A stretch of 64,000 bases of DNA from Marmoricola sp. URHB0036 (GTDB lineage Bacteria > Actinomycetota > Actinomycetes > Propionibacteriales > Nocardioidaceae): assembly GCF_000426045.1 (NCBI RefSeq), contig NZ_KE384490.1, forward strand, positions 310,001 through 374,000. Reading direction: 5' to 3'. Position 1 is the first letter of the stretch, and each line of letters opens with the position of its first letter. Shown here piece after piece: positions 1-12,761 of the stretch. Position numbers and translations under genes: made by a program. The notes under the pieces were generated by a model. The model was not told where the DNA came from. It was given only the letters and a program-made list of their open reading frames with translations, and ran no database searches.

Positions 1-1
1 C

Positions 2-5206
<5,205 letters not shown>

Positions 5207-5234
5207 GGTGCAGGCCTAGTGATTCGCTAGGTGC

Positions 5235-6152
5235 ATGCGCATCTTCTTCACCGGCGGCAGCGGCAAGGCCGGCCATCATGTCGCGCCCTCCCTCGCCGCG
5301 GCGGGTCACCAGGTCACCAACGCGGACCTCACTCCGCTCGGTCATCCCGATGTCACCGATCTGCGCGTCGACCTGACCGATGCCGGGGAGACCTACTCGG
5401 CGTTGGCCGGCGTACCGACCATGGATGACTTCGACGATCCTGATCTCGACCTGACCCGCGGATCGGTCTACGACGCGGTCGTCCACTTCGCCGCGGTCCC
5501 TCGCGTCCTGCTGGCCCCCGACAGCGCGACGTACGCGACCAATGTCCTCGCGCACTACAACGTCCTCGAGGCGGCCACCCGTCTCGGGATCCGCAAGATC
5601 GTCTTCGCCTCCTCGGAGACGACCTACGGCGTCTGCTTCGGCCAAGGTGAGCGCAAACCGCTCTACGTCCCCGTCGACGAGGAGCACCCGGTCGTCCCCG
5701 AGGACTCCTACGCGATGTCGAAGGTGGCCGGCGAGGTGACCGCGGCGTCCTTCCACGCCCGAACCGGTGCCGACATCTACGGTCTGCGCATCAACAACGT
5801 CATCGAGCCCGAGGAGTACGCCGAGCTGTTCCCGCCCTTCCTGCAAGACCCGTCGCTGCGGCGACGCAACCTGTTCGCCTACATCGACACCCGCGATCTG
5901 GCACAGCTCACCCTGCGGTGCCTGGAGACCGACGGGCTCGGCTTCGAGATCTTCAACGTCGCGAACGCCGACATGTCGGTCGCCGCGACCACGGAGGAGA
6001 TCATCGAACGGTTCTACCCAGACGTCGAGGTGCGTCGCGAGATGGGCCGCGACGAGACCTTCTACTGCATCGACAAGGCTCGCGACCTCCTCGGCTACCG
6101 CCCGCAGCACTCCTGGCGCGACGTACTTCCCGACCCGCGCCGCGAGGCGTGA
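5235..6152 (+). CDS. NAD-dependent epimerase/dehydratase (extended SDR)
   Basis: A 305-residue extended short-chain dehydrogenase, a family that usually epimerises, dehydrates or reduces nucleotide sugars and related substrates. The N-terminus carries the Rossmann motif TGGSGKAG (residues 6-13). An SSETTYG stretch and the catalytic YAMSK (Tyr159, Lys163) follow. The ATG at 5235 is 28 bases after the carboxylase stop. A GTG at 5231 is out of frame. A small hairpin, CCTAG-N7-CTAGG (5215-5231), occupies the place where a Shine-Dalgarno sequence would be, so none is visible. It could be cotranscribed with the carboxylase. The substrate cannot be told from the sequence; no sugar-nucleotide genes are adjacent. 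Confidence 0.8.
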   Translation: MRIFFTGGSGKAGHHVAPSLAAAGHQVTNADLTPLGHPDVTDLRVDLTDAGETYSALAGVPTMDDFDDPDLDLTRGSVYDAVVHFAAVPRVLLAPDSATYATNVLAHYNVLEAATRLGIRKIVFASSETTYGVCFGQGERKPLYVPVDEEHPVVPEDSYAMSKVAGEVTAASFHARTGADIYGLRINNVIEPEEYAELFPPFLQDPSLRRRNLFAYIDTRDLAQLTLRCLETDGLGFEIFNVANADMSVAATTEEIIERFYPDVEVRREMGRDETFYCIDKARDLLGYRPQHSWRDVLPDPRREA

Positions 6153-6178
6153 CCCGCCCTGCCTGACAGGCTGTAGCG

Positions 6179-7216
6179 ATGCGCGCCGTCGTCCTTGATG
6201 CCGTTCGATCCCAGCCGGAGGTTCGAGAGGTGACCGTGCCCACGGCCCCGGTCGGCGGGGTCGTGGTCCAGGTGATGGCGACGGGAGTGTGCCGTAGCGA
6301 CTGGCACGCGTGGGCGGGGCACGAGGAGATCGTCTTCCCGCACGTGCCGGGACACGAGCTTGCAGGCGTGGTGGTCGAGGTCGGTGAACAGGTCGGCCGA
6401 TGGCGGGTCGGGGACCGGGTGACGGTCCCGTTCGTCTGCGGCTGCGGTCGCTGCGATTGGTGTCGGGCCGGGGACGCTCAGGTCTGTCCGGCTCAGCACC
6501 AGCCAGGGTTCACGCACTGGGGATCGTTCGCGGAGTACGTCGCCCTGCACGCTGCCGATACGAATCTCGTGGGTCTCCCGGAGGACGTCGACTTCGCCAC
6601 TGCCGCGAGTCTCGGATGTCGGTTCGCCACGGCGTACCGCGCGCTGGTCGGCCGTGCGCGTGTCACCGAGGGGGAGTGGGTGACCGTGGTCGGTGCCGGC
6701 GGCGTGGGGCTGAGCGTGGTCATGATCGCCCACGCGCTGGGTGCCCGGGTCGTCGCGGTGGATCGGAATCTCGAGGCGCTCGCCGCCGCATCCGAGCTGG
6801 GCGCAGAGCACACGGTGACTGTCGACGGCCGGGACATCCCGGGCGCTGTTGCTGACCTCACGCGCGGCGGCAGCCACGTCACCGTCGATGCCGTAGGCGG
6901 CGAGCAAGCCTGCGCGGACGCGATCCTCAGCCTTCGCCGTCGGGGTCGCCATGTCCAGGTCGGACTGCAGCCGTCGGTCGACGGTCACCCCCGGGTACCG
7001 ATGGCCCGGGTGATCGGCTGGGAGCTCGATGTCCTGGGGAGTCACGGAATGGCCGCGGCCGACTACCCGGCCATGCTCGCGCTCATCGAGCAAGGCGTCC
7101 TCCAGCCGCAGCGCCTGATCGAACGCACCATCGGACTCGACGAGGCGGCCGCCCTGCTGCCCCACTTCGACCAGGCGACGGTCGCAGGCATGACCATGGT
7201 CGACCCCATGCGCTGA
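6179..7216 (+). CDS. Zinc-dependent alcohol dehydrogenase (MDR family)
   Basis: A 345-residue medium-chain dehydrogenase/reductase that would oxidise an alcohol or reduce an aldehyde with NAD(P). Catalytic zinc ligands are visible at Cys38 (in GVCRSDW) and in GHE (His59-Glu60). The structural zinc lobe has Cys89, Cys92, Cys95 and Cys103 in the classic C-x2-C-x2-C-x7-C spacing. The nucleotide-binding GAGGVGL motif follows near residue 170, and the length is normal for the family. The ATG at 6179 lies 26 bases after the preceding epimerase stop on the same strand, so the two may share a transcript. The true substrate is unknown. Confidence 0.85.
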   Translation: MRAVVLDAVRSQPEVREVTVPTAPVGGVVVQVMATGVCRSDWHAWAGHEEIVFPHVPGHELAGVVVEVGEQVGRWRVGDRVTVPFVCGCGRCDWCRAGDAQVCPAQHQPGFTHWGSFAEYVALHAADTNLVGLPEDVDFATAASLGCRFATAYRALVGRARVTEGEWVTVVGAGGVGLSVVMIAHALGARVVAVDRNLEALAAASELGAEHTVTVDGRDIPGAVADLTRGGSHVTVDAVGGEQACADAILSLRRRGRHVQVGLQPSVDGHPRVPMARVIGWELDVLGSHGMAAADYPAMLALIEQGVLQPQRLIERTIGLDEAAALLPHFDQATVAGMTMVDPMR

Positions 7217-7323
7217 GGGGCTCGATCCGAGCACACACCGATCAGTCCTGAGCTCCGCGCGGATCACACCTGATGAGAGCGGCCACCGGGCCGCCGCAGC
7301 AGGCAGTCGGCGAGGAGACACAG

Positions 7324-8760
7324 ATGGACGAGAACGGACGGCTCCGCTGGGTCGTGGTGCTCACCGCGGTCGGGTCGTTCATGGCCGCACTGGACACCCT
7401 GGTGGTGGCCTCGGCCCTGAGCACCATCAGGCGGGACCTAGGCGCGTCGCTGACCGACCTGGAGTGGACGGTCAACGCCTACAACCTGAGCTTCGCGGTG
7501 CTCCTGGTGCCCGCGGCCGTGCTCGGCGACCGGCTCGGCCGGGCCAGGACGTACGCCGCTGGGCTGGGCCTGTTCGCCCTGGCCTCGGCCGCCTGTGCGA
7601 TGGCCGGCAGCGTCGGCGCACTCGTCGCGATGCGCGTGGTGCAGGGTGCGGGGGCCGCGGTGGTGATGACTCTGGGCCTGGCCCTGCTCACCTCGGCCTT
7701 CCCTCCCGAGAAGCGTGGCGCCGCGGTCGGCCTGTTCAGCGCGGTGACCGGGCTCGCTGTCGCGAGCGGCCCGCTGGTCGGTGGTGCGGTCGTCGACGGG
7801 CTCGCGTGGCAGTGGATCTTCTGGCTCAACGTGCCCGTCGGCCTGCTCGCGGCGCCGCTGGCGCTCCGGCTCATCCCGGAGGTGCGGGTCCCGGACAGCC
7901 GGCTCGACGTGCCCGGGGTCGCGCTGCTCGCAGGCAGTGTGCTCGGTCTGGTCTGGGCCCTGGTGCGGGGCGAGCCCGCCGGCTGGACCAGCGGCGAGGT
8001 GCTCGGCGCCGCCGCGGTCAGCCTGCTGCTGCTCACAGGCTTCGCGTTCTGGGAGGGCCGGGCGGCGTACCCCCTGCTGCCGCCGCGGCTGCTCCGGGTG
8101 CGGGGCTTCGCCGCCGGCAACGCGGCCATCTTCCTGACCTTCGCGGCGCTTTTCTCGGCGGTCTTCTTCTACGGCCAGCTCCTGCAGGTGGTGATGGCCG
8201 AGTCACCGCTGGGAGCCGGCGTCCGCCTGATGGCGTGGACCGGGACGTTCCTGGTCTTCGCGCCTGCCGCCGGTGCCCTGGCCGATCGGATCGGCGAGCG
8301 GCCGCTGCTCACGACCGGGCTCACCGTGCAGGCGGCCGCGATGGTCTGGTTCGCGACGACCGTCGGCACCGACCTGACCTACCTCGACGCGCTCGGACCG
8401 TTCATCGTCGGAGGGTTCGGCGTCTCGCTGGCGATCCCGTGCGGCCAGAGCGCGGTCGTGGCCGCGGTCGCGGACCGGGACGTAGCGACCGCGTCGGGCG
8501 TGAACGCGACGATGCGCGAGCTCGGCGGCGTGCTCGGCATCGCCGTGACGGTCGCGGTCTTCGGGGCGAGGGGCGGCTTCGCGTCGCCGGCCGACTTCGT
8601 CGACGGCTTCCGCGGGGCCGTGCTGGCCGCGGCCGCCCTGTCGGCTCTCGGAGCCGTCGCCGGCCTGGCACTGCCCGCCAGGCGGTCCGTCGTACGGGAC
8701 GCCGGCACCTCAGACACCGGATCAACCGGATCCGGGACTCTCGAAGGAGCAGCAGCATGA
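7324..8760 (+). CDS. MFS multidrug exporter, DHA2 (EmrB/QacA-like) family
   Basis: A 478-residue, strongly hydrophobic transporter predicted to export drugs or other small molecules by proton antiport. It opens with the DHA2-style first helix (FMAALDTLVVASALSTI), has the A-motif region LGDRLGRARTYAAGL between helices 2 and 3, and a VVQGAGAAVVM segment in helix 4; 14 helices are expected for the family. The start chosen is ATG 7324, preceded by a good GGAG at about 7311. An in-frame ATG at 7273 lacks such a site. Its stop overlaps the next gene by ATGA, and that gene in turn overlaps an ECF sigma factor gene, giving a tight three-gene operon. The cargo is not indicated. Confidence 0.85.
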   Translation: MDENGRLRWVVVLTAVGSFMAALDTLVVASALSTIRRDLGASLTDLEWTVNAYNLSFAVLLVPAAVLGDRLGRARTYAAGLGLFALASAACAMAGSVGALVAMRVVQGAGAAVVMTLGLALLTSAFPPEKRGAAVGLFSAVTGLAVASGPLVGGAVVDGLAWQWIFWLNVPVGLLAAPLALRLIPEVRVPDSRLDVPGVALLAGSVLGLVWALVRGEPAGWTSGEVLGAAAVSLLLLTGFAFWEGRAAYPLLPPRLLRVRGFAAGNAAIFLTFAALFSAVFFYGQLLQVVMAESPLGAGVRLMAWTGTFLVFAPAAGALADRIGERPLLTTGLTVQAAAMVWFATTVGTDLTYLDALGPFIVGGFGVSLAIPCGQSAVVAAVADRDVATASGVNATMRELGGVLGIAVTVAVFGARGGFASPADFVDGFRGAVLAAAALSALGAVAGLALPARRSVVRDAGTSDTGSTGSGTLEGAAA

Positions 8761-9053
8761 CGGCACGGATGGTGACCTACCGGGTCAAGGACGGGCGCAC
8801 CGAGGAGAACACGAAGTACGTTCGCGAGGTGATGGCTGACCTCGAGGCCCGCAAGACCGAGGGGGTGACCTACTCGGTCTACCTCCTCGACGACGGCGTG
8901 AGCTTCGTGCACGTGGTGGACGAAGAGGGCGACGGCGGCAAGGTGCAGGTTTCAGAGGCGTTCCAGCGCTTCACCGCGAGCCTGGTCGAGGACCGGTGCG
9001 CCGACACCCCCCAGCTGCACCAGCTGACGCTCGTGGGGAGCTACTCGGGATGA
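8757..9053 (+). CDS. Small ABM-fold-like protein coupled to an ECF sigma factor
   Basis: A 98-residue protein that starts at the ATG inside the ATGA overlap with the exporter gene and ends inside an ATGA overlap with the sigma factor gene, so the three genes are translationally coupled. It begins MTARMVTYRVKDG and contains a DGVSFVHVV strand, a pattern typical of small dimeric alpha/beta (ferredoxin-like, antibiotic-biosynthesis-monooxygenase fold) proteins. Similar small proteins are common beside sigma factors of this type in actinobacteria. No catalytic residues can be assigned with confidence. A role as a monooxygenase or as a sensor for the sigma factor are both possible and neither is shown here. 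Confidence 0.75.
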   Translation: MTARMVTYRVKDGRTEENTKYVREVMADLEARKTEGVTYSVYLLDDGVSFVHVVDEEGDGGKVQVSEAFQRFTASLVEDRCADTPQLHQLTLVGSYSG

Positions 9054-10006
9054 CGCTGGCGTCGGAGGAGTTCGCCGAGCAGGTCGCGCCGCTGCGGCCC
9101 GGGTTGCTGCTGCACTGCTACCGGATGCTCGGCTCCTCCCACGATGCCGAGGACGCGGTGCAGGAGACGCTGCTGCGCGGGTGGCGGGGCGTGGACCGGT
9201 TCGAGGGGCGCAGCTCGTTGCGGACCTGGCTCTACTCCGTCGCCACCAATGTCTGTCTCCGCGAGATCGAGCGGCGCGGGCGGCGGCTGGTCCCGGTCGA
9301 CCTGGGGCCGGCGGCCGACCCGACCGACGGGCTGGGGGCACCCTTGACCGAGACGGCGTGGCTCGGGCCCCTGCCCGACGCCGGCCTCACCTGGGGCTCC
9401 ACCCCCGCCGAGGCGGTCTACGAGCAACGCGAGGCCGTCGAGCTGGCGTTCATCGCCGCGCTTCAGCACCTGCCCTCCTTGCAGCGGGCGGTGCTGGTGC
9501 TCCGCGACGTCCTCGCGTTCTCCGCAGCCGAAACCGCGGAGATCCTGGACACCACTGTCGCGTCGGTGACGAGCGCCCTGGCCCGTGCCCGAGGGTCGGT
9601 CCGGGCCGTGCTTCCCGAGCGGAGCCAGCAGGAGGTGCTGCGCGAGGTCGGCGACCGACAGGTCCGTGCCACGGTCGCGGCGTTCATGGCCGCCTGGGAG
9701 CGGAACGACGTCGACGCCGTGGTCGCGCTCCTGGCCGATGACGTCGAGATGACGATGCCGCCGTACGCCGAGTGGTACCGGGGCCGGGCTTCGGTCGCGG
9801 CCTTCCTCGCCGAGGTGCCGCTGAGCGCCGGGCGTCGCTGGCGGGTCGAGCCGACCATGGCAAACGGCCAGCCCGCCATGGCCTTCAGCGCCTGGGACGA
9901 CACGATCGGGGCTTTCCTCAGCCACGGGCTGTCCGTGCTCACCTTCGGTCCGGGAGGCGTCACCGGGTTCACCACCTTCCTCGAGCCGTGGGTGGTGCGT
10001 ACGTGA
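9050..10006 (+). CDS. ECF sigma factor with C-terminal SnoaL-like domain
   Basis: A 318-residue RNA polymerase sigma-70 family factor of the extracytoplasmic-function type. Region 2 is at about residues 10-80 (LLLHCYRMLGSSHDAEDAVQE, then SSLRTWLYSVATNVCL). Region 4 is at about 125-175 (LQHLPSLQRAVLVLRDV and the helix-turn-helix around ETAEILDTTVASVTSALARA). Residues 200-318 form a SnoaL/NTF2-like domain, as in the SigJ/SigG-like and TIGR02960 families, where the extra domain takes the place of an anti-sigma partner. The start is the ATG overlapping the upstream stop (ATGA); a GTG-type start 18 codons earlier lies inside the upstream gene. The operon with an exporter suggests self-contained control of an efflux response. 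No anti-sigma gene is adjacent. Confidence 0.85.
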   Translation: MTLASEEFAEQVAPLRPGLLLHCYRMLGSSHDAEDAVQETLLRGWRGVDRFEGRSSLRTWLYSVATNVCLREIERRGRRLVPVDLGPAADPTDGLGAPLTETAWLGPLPDAGLTWGSTPAEAVYEQREAVELAFIAALQHLPSLQRAVLVLRDVLAFSAAETAEILDTTVASVTSALARARGSVRAVLPERSQQEVLREVGDRQVRATVAAFMAAWERNDVDAVVALLADDVEMTMPPYAEWYRGRASVAAFLAEVPLSAGRRWRVEPTMANGQPAMAFSAWDDTIGAFLSHGLSVLTFGPGGVTGFTTFLEPWVVRT

Positions 10007-10025
10007 GCGCGGGGCGAGCCCAGGC

Positions 10026-10175
10026 TCAGGATCGACACCTGGGCGAGACGCAGACGTAACGGAACGGCGGATCTGCTGACAGCACGACCGCGTCGGCTTC
10101 TGTCTGCGAGGCGGGGTCCATCTCGAGGACCAGGTCCTCCCCGCAGCTGGGGCACCGGGGGGCAGCGGTGGCCAT
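10026..10175 (-). CDS. Zinc-ribbon microprotein (49 residues), hypothetical
   Basis: A short minus-strand frame of 49 residues starting MATAAPRCPSC and ending at a stop 20 bases from the convergent sigma factor gene. It has two knuckle-like cysteine pairs, CPSC near the start and CVSPRC at the end, as in small zinc-ribbon proteins. The frame stays open upstream, so the start could be earlier, but the next gene on this strand ends at 10184 and leaves little room. It would follow the GlsB-like membrane protein gene by 8 bases, suggesting cotranscription. The function is unknown, and it could be a chance frame. Confidence 0.45.
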   Translation of the reverse strand: MATAAPRCPSCGEDLVLEMDPASQTEADAVVLSADPPFRYVCVSPRCRS

Positions 10176-10183
10176 CCGCGTCC

Positions 10184-10474
10184 TCAGACGCGCGCCGTAC
10201 GGTGCGAGGAGGAGGAGGAGGAGGCACGGATCCAGACGAGGAGCACGATGACCGCGCCGATGATCGATCCGATCAGCCCAGCGGGCTGCAGGAACCCGTC
10301 GCCGGCGTCCTTGTGGAAGAGCACGTAGCCCAGGAAGCCGCCCACGAGCGATCCGACCACGCCGAGGACGATCGTGCCGAGGATCGACAGGTGCTGCTTG
10401 CCCGGGACGAGGAGCCGCGCCACCGCTCCTGCGATCAGGCCGACGACGAGGACGGTGAGGATGAGACCCAGCAT
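10184..10474 (-). CDS. GlsB/YeaQ/YmgE family stress-response membrane protein
   Basis: A 96-residue membrane protein made almost entirely of three hydrophobic segments ([58 protein letters not shown]) rich in small residues. This is the hallmark of the transglycosylase-associated/GlsB family, whose members are induced by stress and whose biochemical role is uncertain. The C-terminus ends in a serine run. A GGCACCAC stretch precedes the ATG on the minus strand. It is transcribed divergently from the LuxR response regulator gene at 10563, sharing an 88-base promoter region. Confidence 0.85.
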   Translation of the reverse strand: MLGLILTVLVVGLIAGAVARLLVPGKQHLSILGTIVLGVVGSLVGGFLGYVLFHKDAGDGFLQPAGLIGSIIGAVIVLLVWIRASSSSSSHRTARV

Positions 10475-10511
10475 GGTGGTGCCTTTCGTTGGGGTTTGGT
10501 CTCTCCACGAT

Positions 10512-10550
10512 CTGATACCTAGGGCGGGCCTGATACACCCCTAGGTGGGT
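10512..10550. promoter_or_regulatory. Candidate regulatory repeats between glsB-like and LuxR genes
   Basis: Two copies of CTGATAC (10512-10518 and 10530-10536), each followed by a CCTAGG-like core, lie 18 bases apart in the 88-base divergent promoter region. The second runs into CCCCTAGGTGGG just upstream of the LuxR-type gene. The repeated spacing of nearly two helical turns suggests a protein-binding site, perhaps for that regulator. This is inference from the repeats alone. Confidence 0.3.
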
Positions 10551-10562
10551 TAGTCTGCCTCC

Positions 10563-11249
10563 GTGGCCATGACCAGTACGACGAGCACACCGACCAGCAC
10601 GCGGCCGATCACCGTGGCGTTGGTCGACGACTACGACGTCGTGGTGCTGGGGCTCGCCAAGATCATCGACCGCTACCGCGACCGGGTGATCGTGGCCGAG
10701 ATAGACACCAACGAGCCCCTCGACGATGCCGTCGACATCGTCCTGTACGACTGCTTCGCGCAACCCGAGGCCGACCACGAGCACATCGGCATCCTGGTCG
10801 ACAACCCACGCGCCCGTCGCGTGGTCGTCTACACCTGGAACTTCCACCCGGAGCTGGTCGAGACCGCGCGGCAGCAAGGCGTGCACGGCTACCTCTCCAA
10901 GGCGCTGCCCGCTCGCGACCTCATCGCTGCTCTCGAGGCTGTGCACGCAGGAGAGATCGTCTTCAGTGACCCACCGGGTCGGGTCGGCAGCAACGGCCTG
11001 GACTGGCCGGGCCGCGGCGAGGGGCTCAGCGAGCGCGAGGCGGAGATCCTCGCGTTCATCACCCAGGGCCTCAGCAACGCCGATGTCTCTGCACGCACCT
11101 ATCTGTCGCCCAACACCGTGAAGTCCTACATCCGCACGCTCTACCGCAAGATCGGTGTCTCCAGTCGCACCCAGGCAGTCCTGTGGGGCATCGACCATGG
11201 TTTCGCCCCCGACCACCACCGGATCGACCACTGGCGCGGGGGGCCGTGA
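10563..11249 (+). CDS. LuxR-family (NarL-type) response regulator
   Basis: A 228-residue two-component response regulator. The receiver domain has the acidic pair Asp22-Asp23 (VALVDDYD), the likely phosphoacceptor Asp63 in DIVLYDCF, and a KALPA segment holding the conserved lysine of the fifth strand. The C-terminal LuxR-type helix-turn-helix runs from about residue 158 (LSEREAEILAFITQGLSNAD, then YLSPNTVKSYIRTLYRKIGV). The phosphoacceptor is followed by Cys-Phe rather than the usual hydrophobic/Met-Pro pattern, so the receiver is somewhat divergent. The GTG at 10563 is used here; ATG 10569 is equally possible. No histidine kinase is adjacent, so it is an orphan regulator, divergent from a GlsB-like gene it may control. 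Confidence 0.85.
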   Translation: MAMTSTTSTPTSTRPITVALVDDYDVVVLGLAKIIDRYRDRVIVAEIDTNEPLDDAVDIVLYDCFAQPEADHEHIGILVDNPRARRVVVYTWNFHPELVETARQQGVHGYLSKALPARDLIAALEAVHAGEIVFSDPPGRVGSNGLDWPGRGEGLSEREAEILAFITQGLSNADVSARTYLSPNTVKSYIRTLYRKIGVSSRTQAVLWGIDHGFAPDHHRIDHWRGGP

Positions 11250-11371
11250 GGTCTTCGGTCGGGCCACGCGCTTGGTCAGTCGAGCGACGATGGGCAAAGA
11301 CCTGGGATCCAGGAGGAGATGTCGAACGATCTGTTGGCGCGGAAGCGTTTTCGAAGGTCGGGAAGGCCGCA

Positions 11372-12733
11372 ATGCACGCACCGTCTGTCTGTCGCATTCT
11401 CACGAGTCGACTGGTCGCACCCGTCGCCCTGGTTCTTGGGTTGGCCAGCGTCTCAGTCCTGTCGGCGCCGTCGGCTGCCTTCGCGCGTGGGGGTGGCGGA
11501 GGTCATGGCTTCGGGGGCGGCGGCGGTTTCAAGGGCGGCGGAGGCACTCGTTTCGGTAGCGGCGGCGGTTTCCTCTTCTTCGGCAGCGGCGGTGGCGGCC
11601 CGGTCGTCATCATCTTGCTGATCGTGGCGTACTTCTTGTTCAAGACCTGGTCCCAGCAGCGTCGGGCAAAGCGCAACATGAACACGGCCAGTGACCGCGT
11701 GGCTCACCGCAGCGACGAGGCGGCACACGCTCGCGCTACCGCCGTCGAGGCGCAGGTCGACGACCTGGCCGTCACCGACGACACGTTCGACGTGGACGCG
11801 CTCAAGGAGCGGGCCGTCAGCCTCTACGTGACGGCGCAGCGAGCGTGGACCGCCGGTGACGAGGCGATGCTCGACAGGATCCTGTCGCCGGTCGTCTACG
11901 GCAAGTGGGCGGAGCAGCTGGACGAGTACGTCGCGCGCGGTCAGGTCAACATCGTCGAGATCGTCGCCGGGCCGGACGTGAAGATGGTCAACGTCGCCAA
12001 CCGCCCCGGCGAGACCGATGACACGGTGACGTTCCGGATCACCGCGACGCTGAACGACTACGTCGTGAACCGGCGGACCGGTGAACAGCTGACGCGCAAG
12101 GACCGTTCGAGGCGGCCGGTCGAGTACTGGACTCTTCGCAAGAACGGCGCGGGCGAGTGGATCGTGGCCGGCATCGAGCAGGCCGAGGACGGAAGTCACC
12201 ACCTCACCGATGCGGTCGAGACCGACACCTGGAACCAGAAGTCGGTGGCCCGCGACGCGACGCTCGAGGTGGCTGAGCGGATGTCCGTGCCGGGTGCGAC
12301 CGACGTCCTGTCGTTGACGAACATCTCCTGGGCCGACGCGGCTGATCAGGCGGCTGGTGATCTGAGCCTGGTCGACGCTCGCTTCGACAAGTCGGTTCTC
12401 GAGGTGGCCATCGCCACGTTCCTCGAGGAGTGGGCGATGAACGACGGCAGCCTCGACTTCACCGCCGTCCGCACCCCGAACCGCACCGTCATGCGCACTG
12501 CCACCGTGCGCAGCATCGAGGTGCGCGACCTTGTCTCACGGGAGCCGATCACGTTCCGGGTCGCCGTCGACACGCACGGGATCTACTACGAGGTCGACCG
12601 AAGGACCGAAGAGGTCGTCGCGGGCGACCCGCGTGCGAACCGCGTGGTGCCATTCCTCTTCACGATGCGCCTGGACGACGCGGCCGCGCGAGGGTGGACA
12701 GTCACGGCGGTCGAGCGCACCCAGCTGAGCTGA
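11372..12733 (+). CDS. Glycine-rich membrane protein with Tim44-like domain
   Basis: A 453-residue protein starting at ATG 11372; the frame is open further upstream but without a convincing start. A cleavable-looking signal (LVAPVALVLGLASVSVL, then AAFARG) is followed by a Gly-rich stretch of about 45 residues broken by Phe and His, a transmembrane helix (VVIILLIVAYFLF) and a charged linker. Residues 150-310 resemble the Tim44/Tim44-like lipoprotein fold (VYGKWAEQL, VEYWTLRK). A second related module follows (LEEWAMNDG to VTAVERTQL). Similar bacterial proteins are membrane-bound and mostly uncharacterised. The neighbours give no pathway clue. Membrane location is well supported, function is not. 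Confidence 0.7.
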   Translation: MHAPSVCRILTSRLVAPVALVLGLASVSVLSAPSAAFARGGGGGHGFGGGGGFKGGGGTRFGSGGGFLFFGSGGGGPVVIILLIVAYFLFKTWSQQRRAKRNMNTASDRVAHRSDEAAHARATAVEAQVDDLAVTDDTFDVDALKERAVSLYVTAQRAWTAGDEAMLDRILSPVVYGKWAEQLDEYVARGQVNIVEIVAGPDVKMVNVANRPGETDDTVTFRITATLNDYVVNRRTGEQLTRKDRSRRPVEYWTLRKNGAGEWIVAGIEQAEDGSHHLTDAVETDTWNQKSVARDATLEVAERMSVPGATDVLSLTNISWADAADQAAGDLSLVDARFDKSVLEVAIATFLEEWAMNDGSLDFTAVRTPNRTVMRTATVRSIEVRDLVSREPITFRVAVDTHGIYYEVDRRTEEVVAGDPRANRVVPFLFTMRLDDAAARGWTVTAVERTQLS

Positions 12734-12761
12734 TCGACTTCAGCTCGCGCGTCCTCGACGC

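Noticed and set aside
5215-5231. Terminator after the large carboxylase gene
   Set aside because: The CCTAG-N7-CTAGG stem is only 5 bases long and abuts the next start codon, so it is as likely to be chance or a translation-level element.
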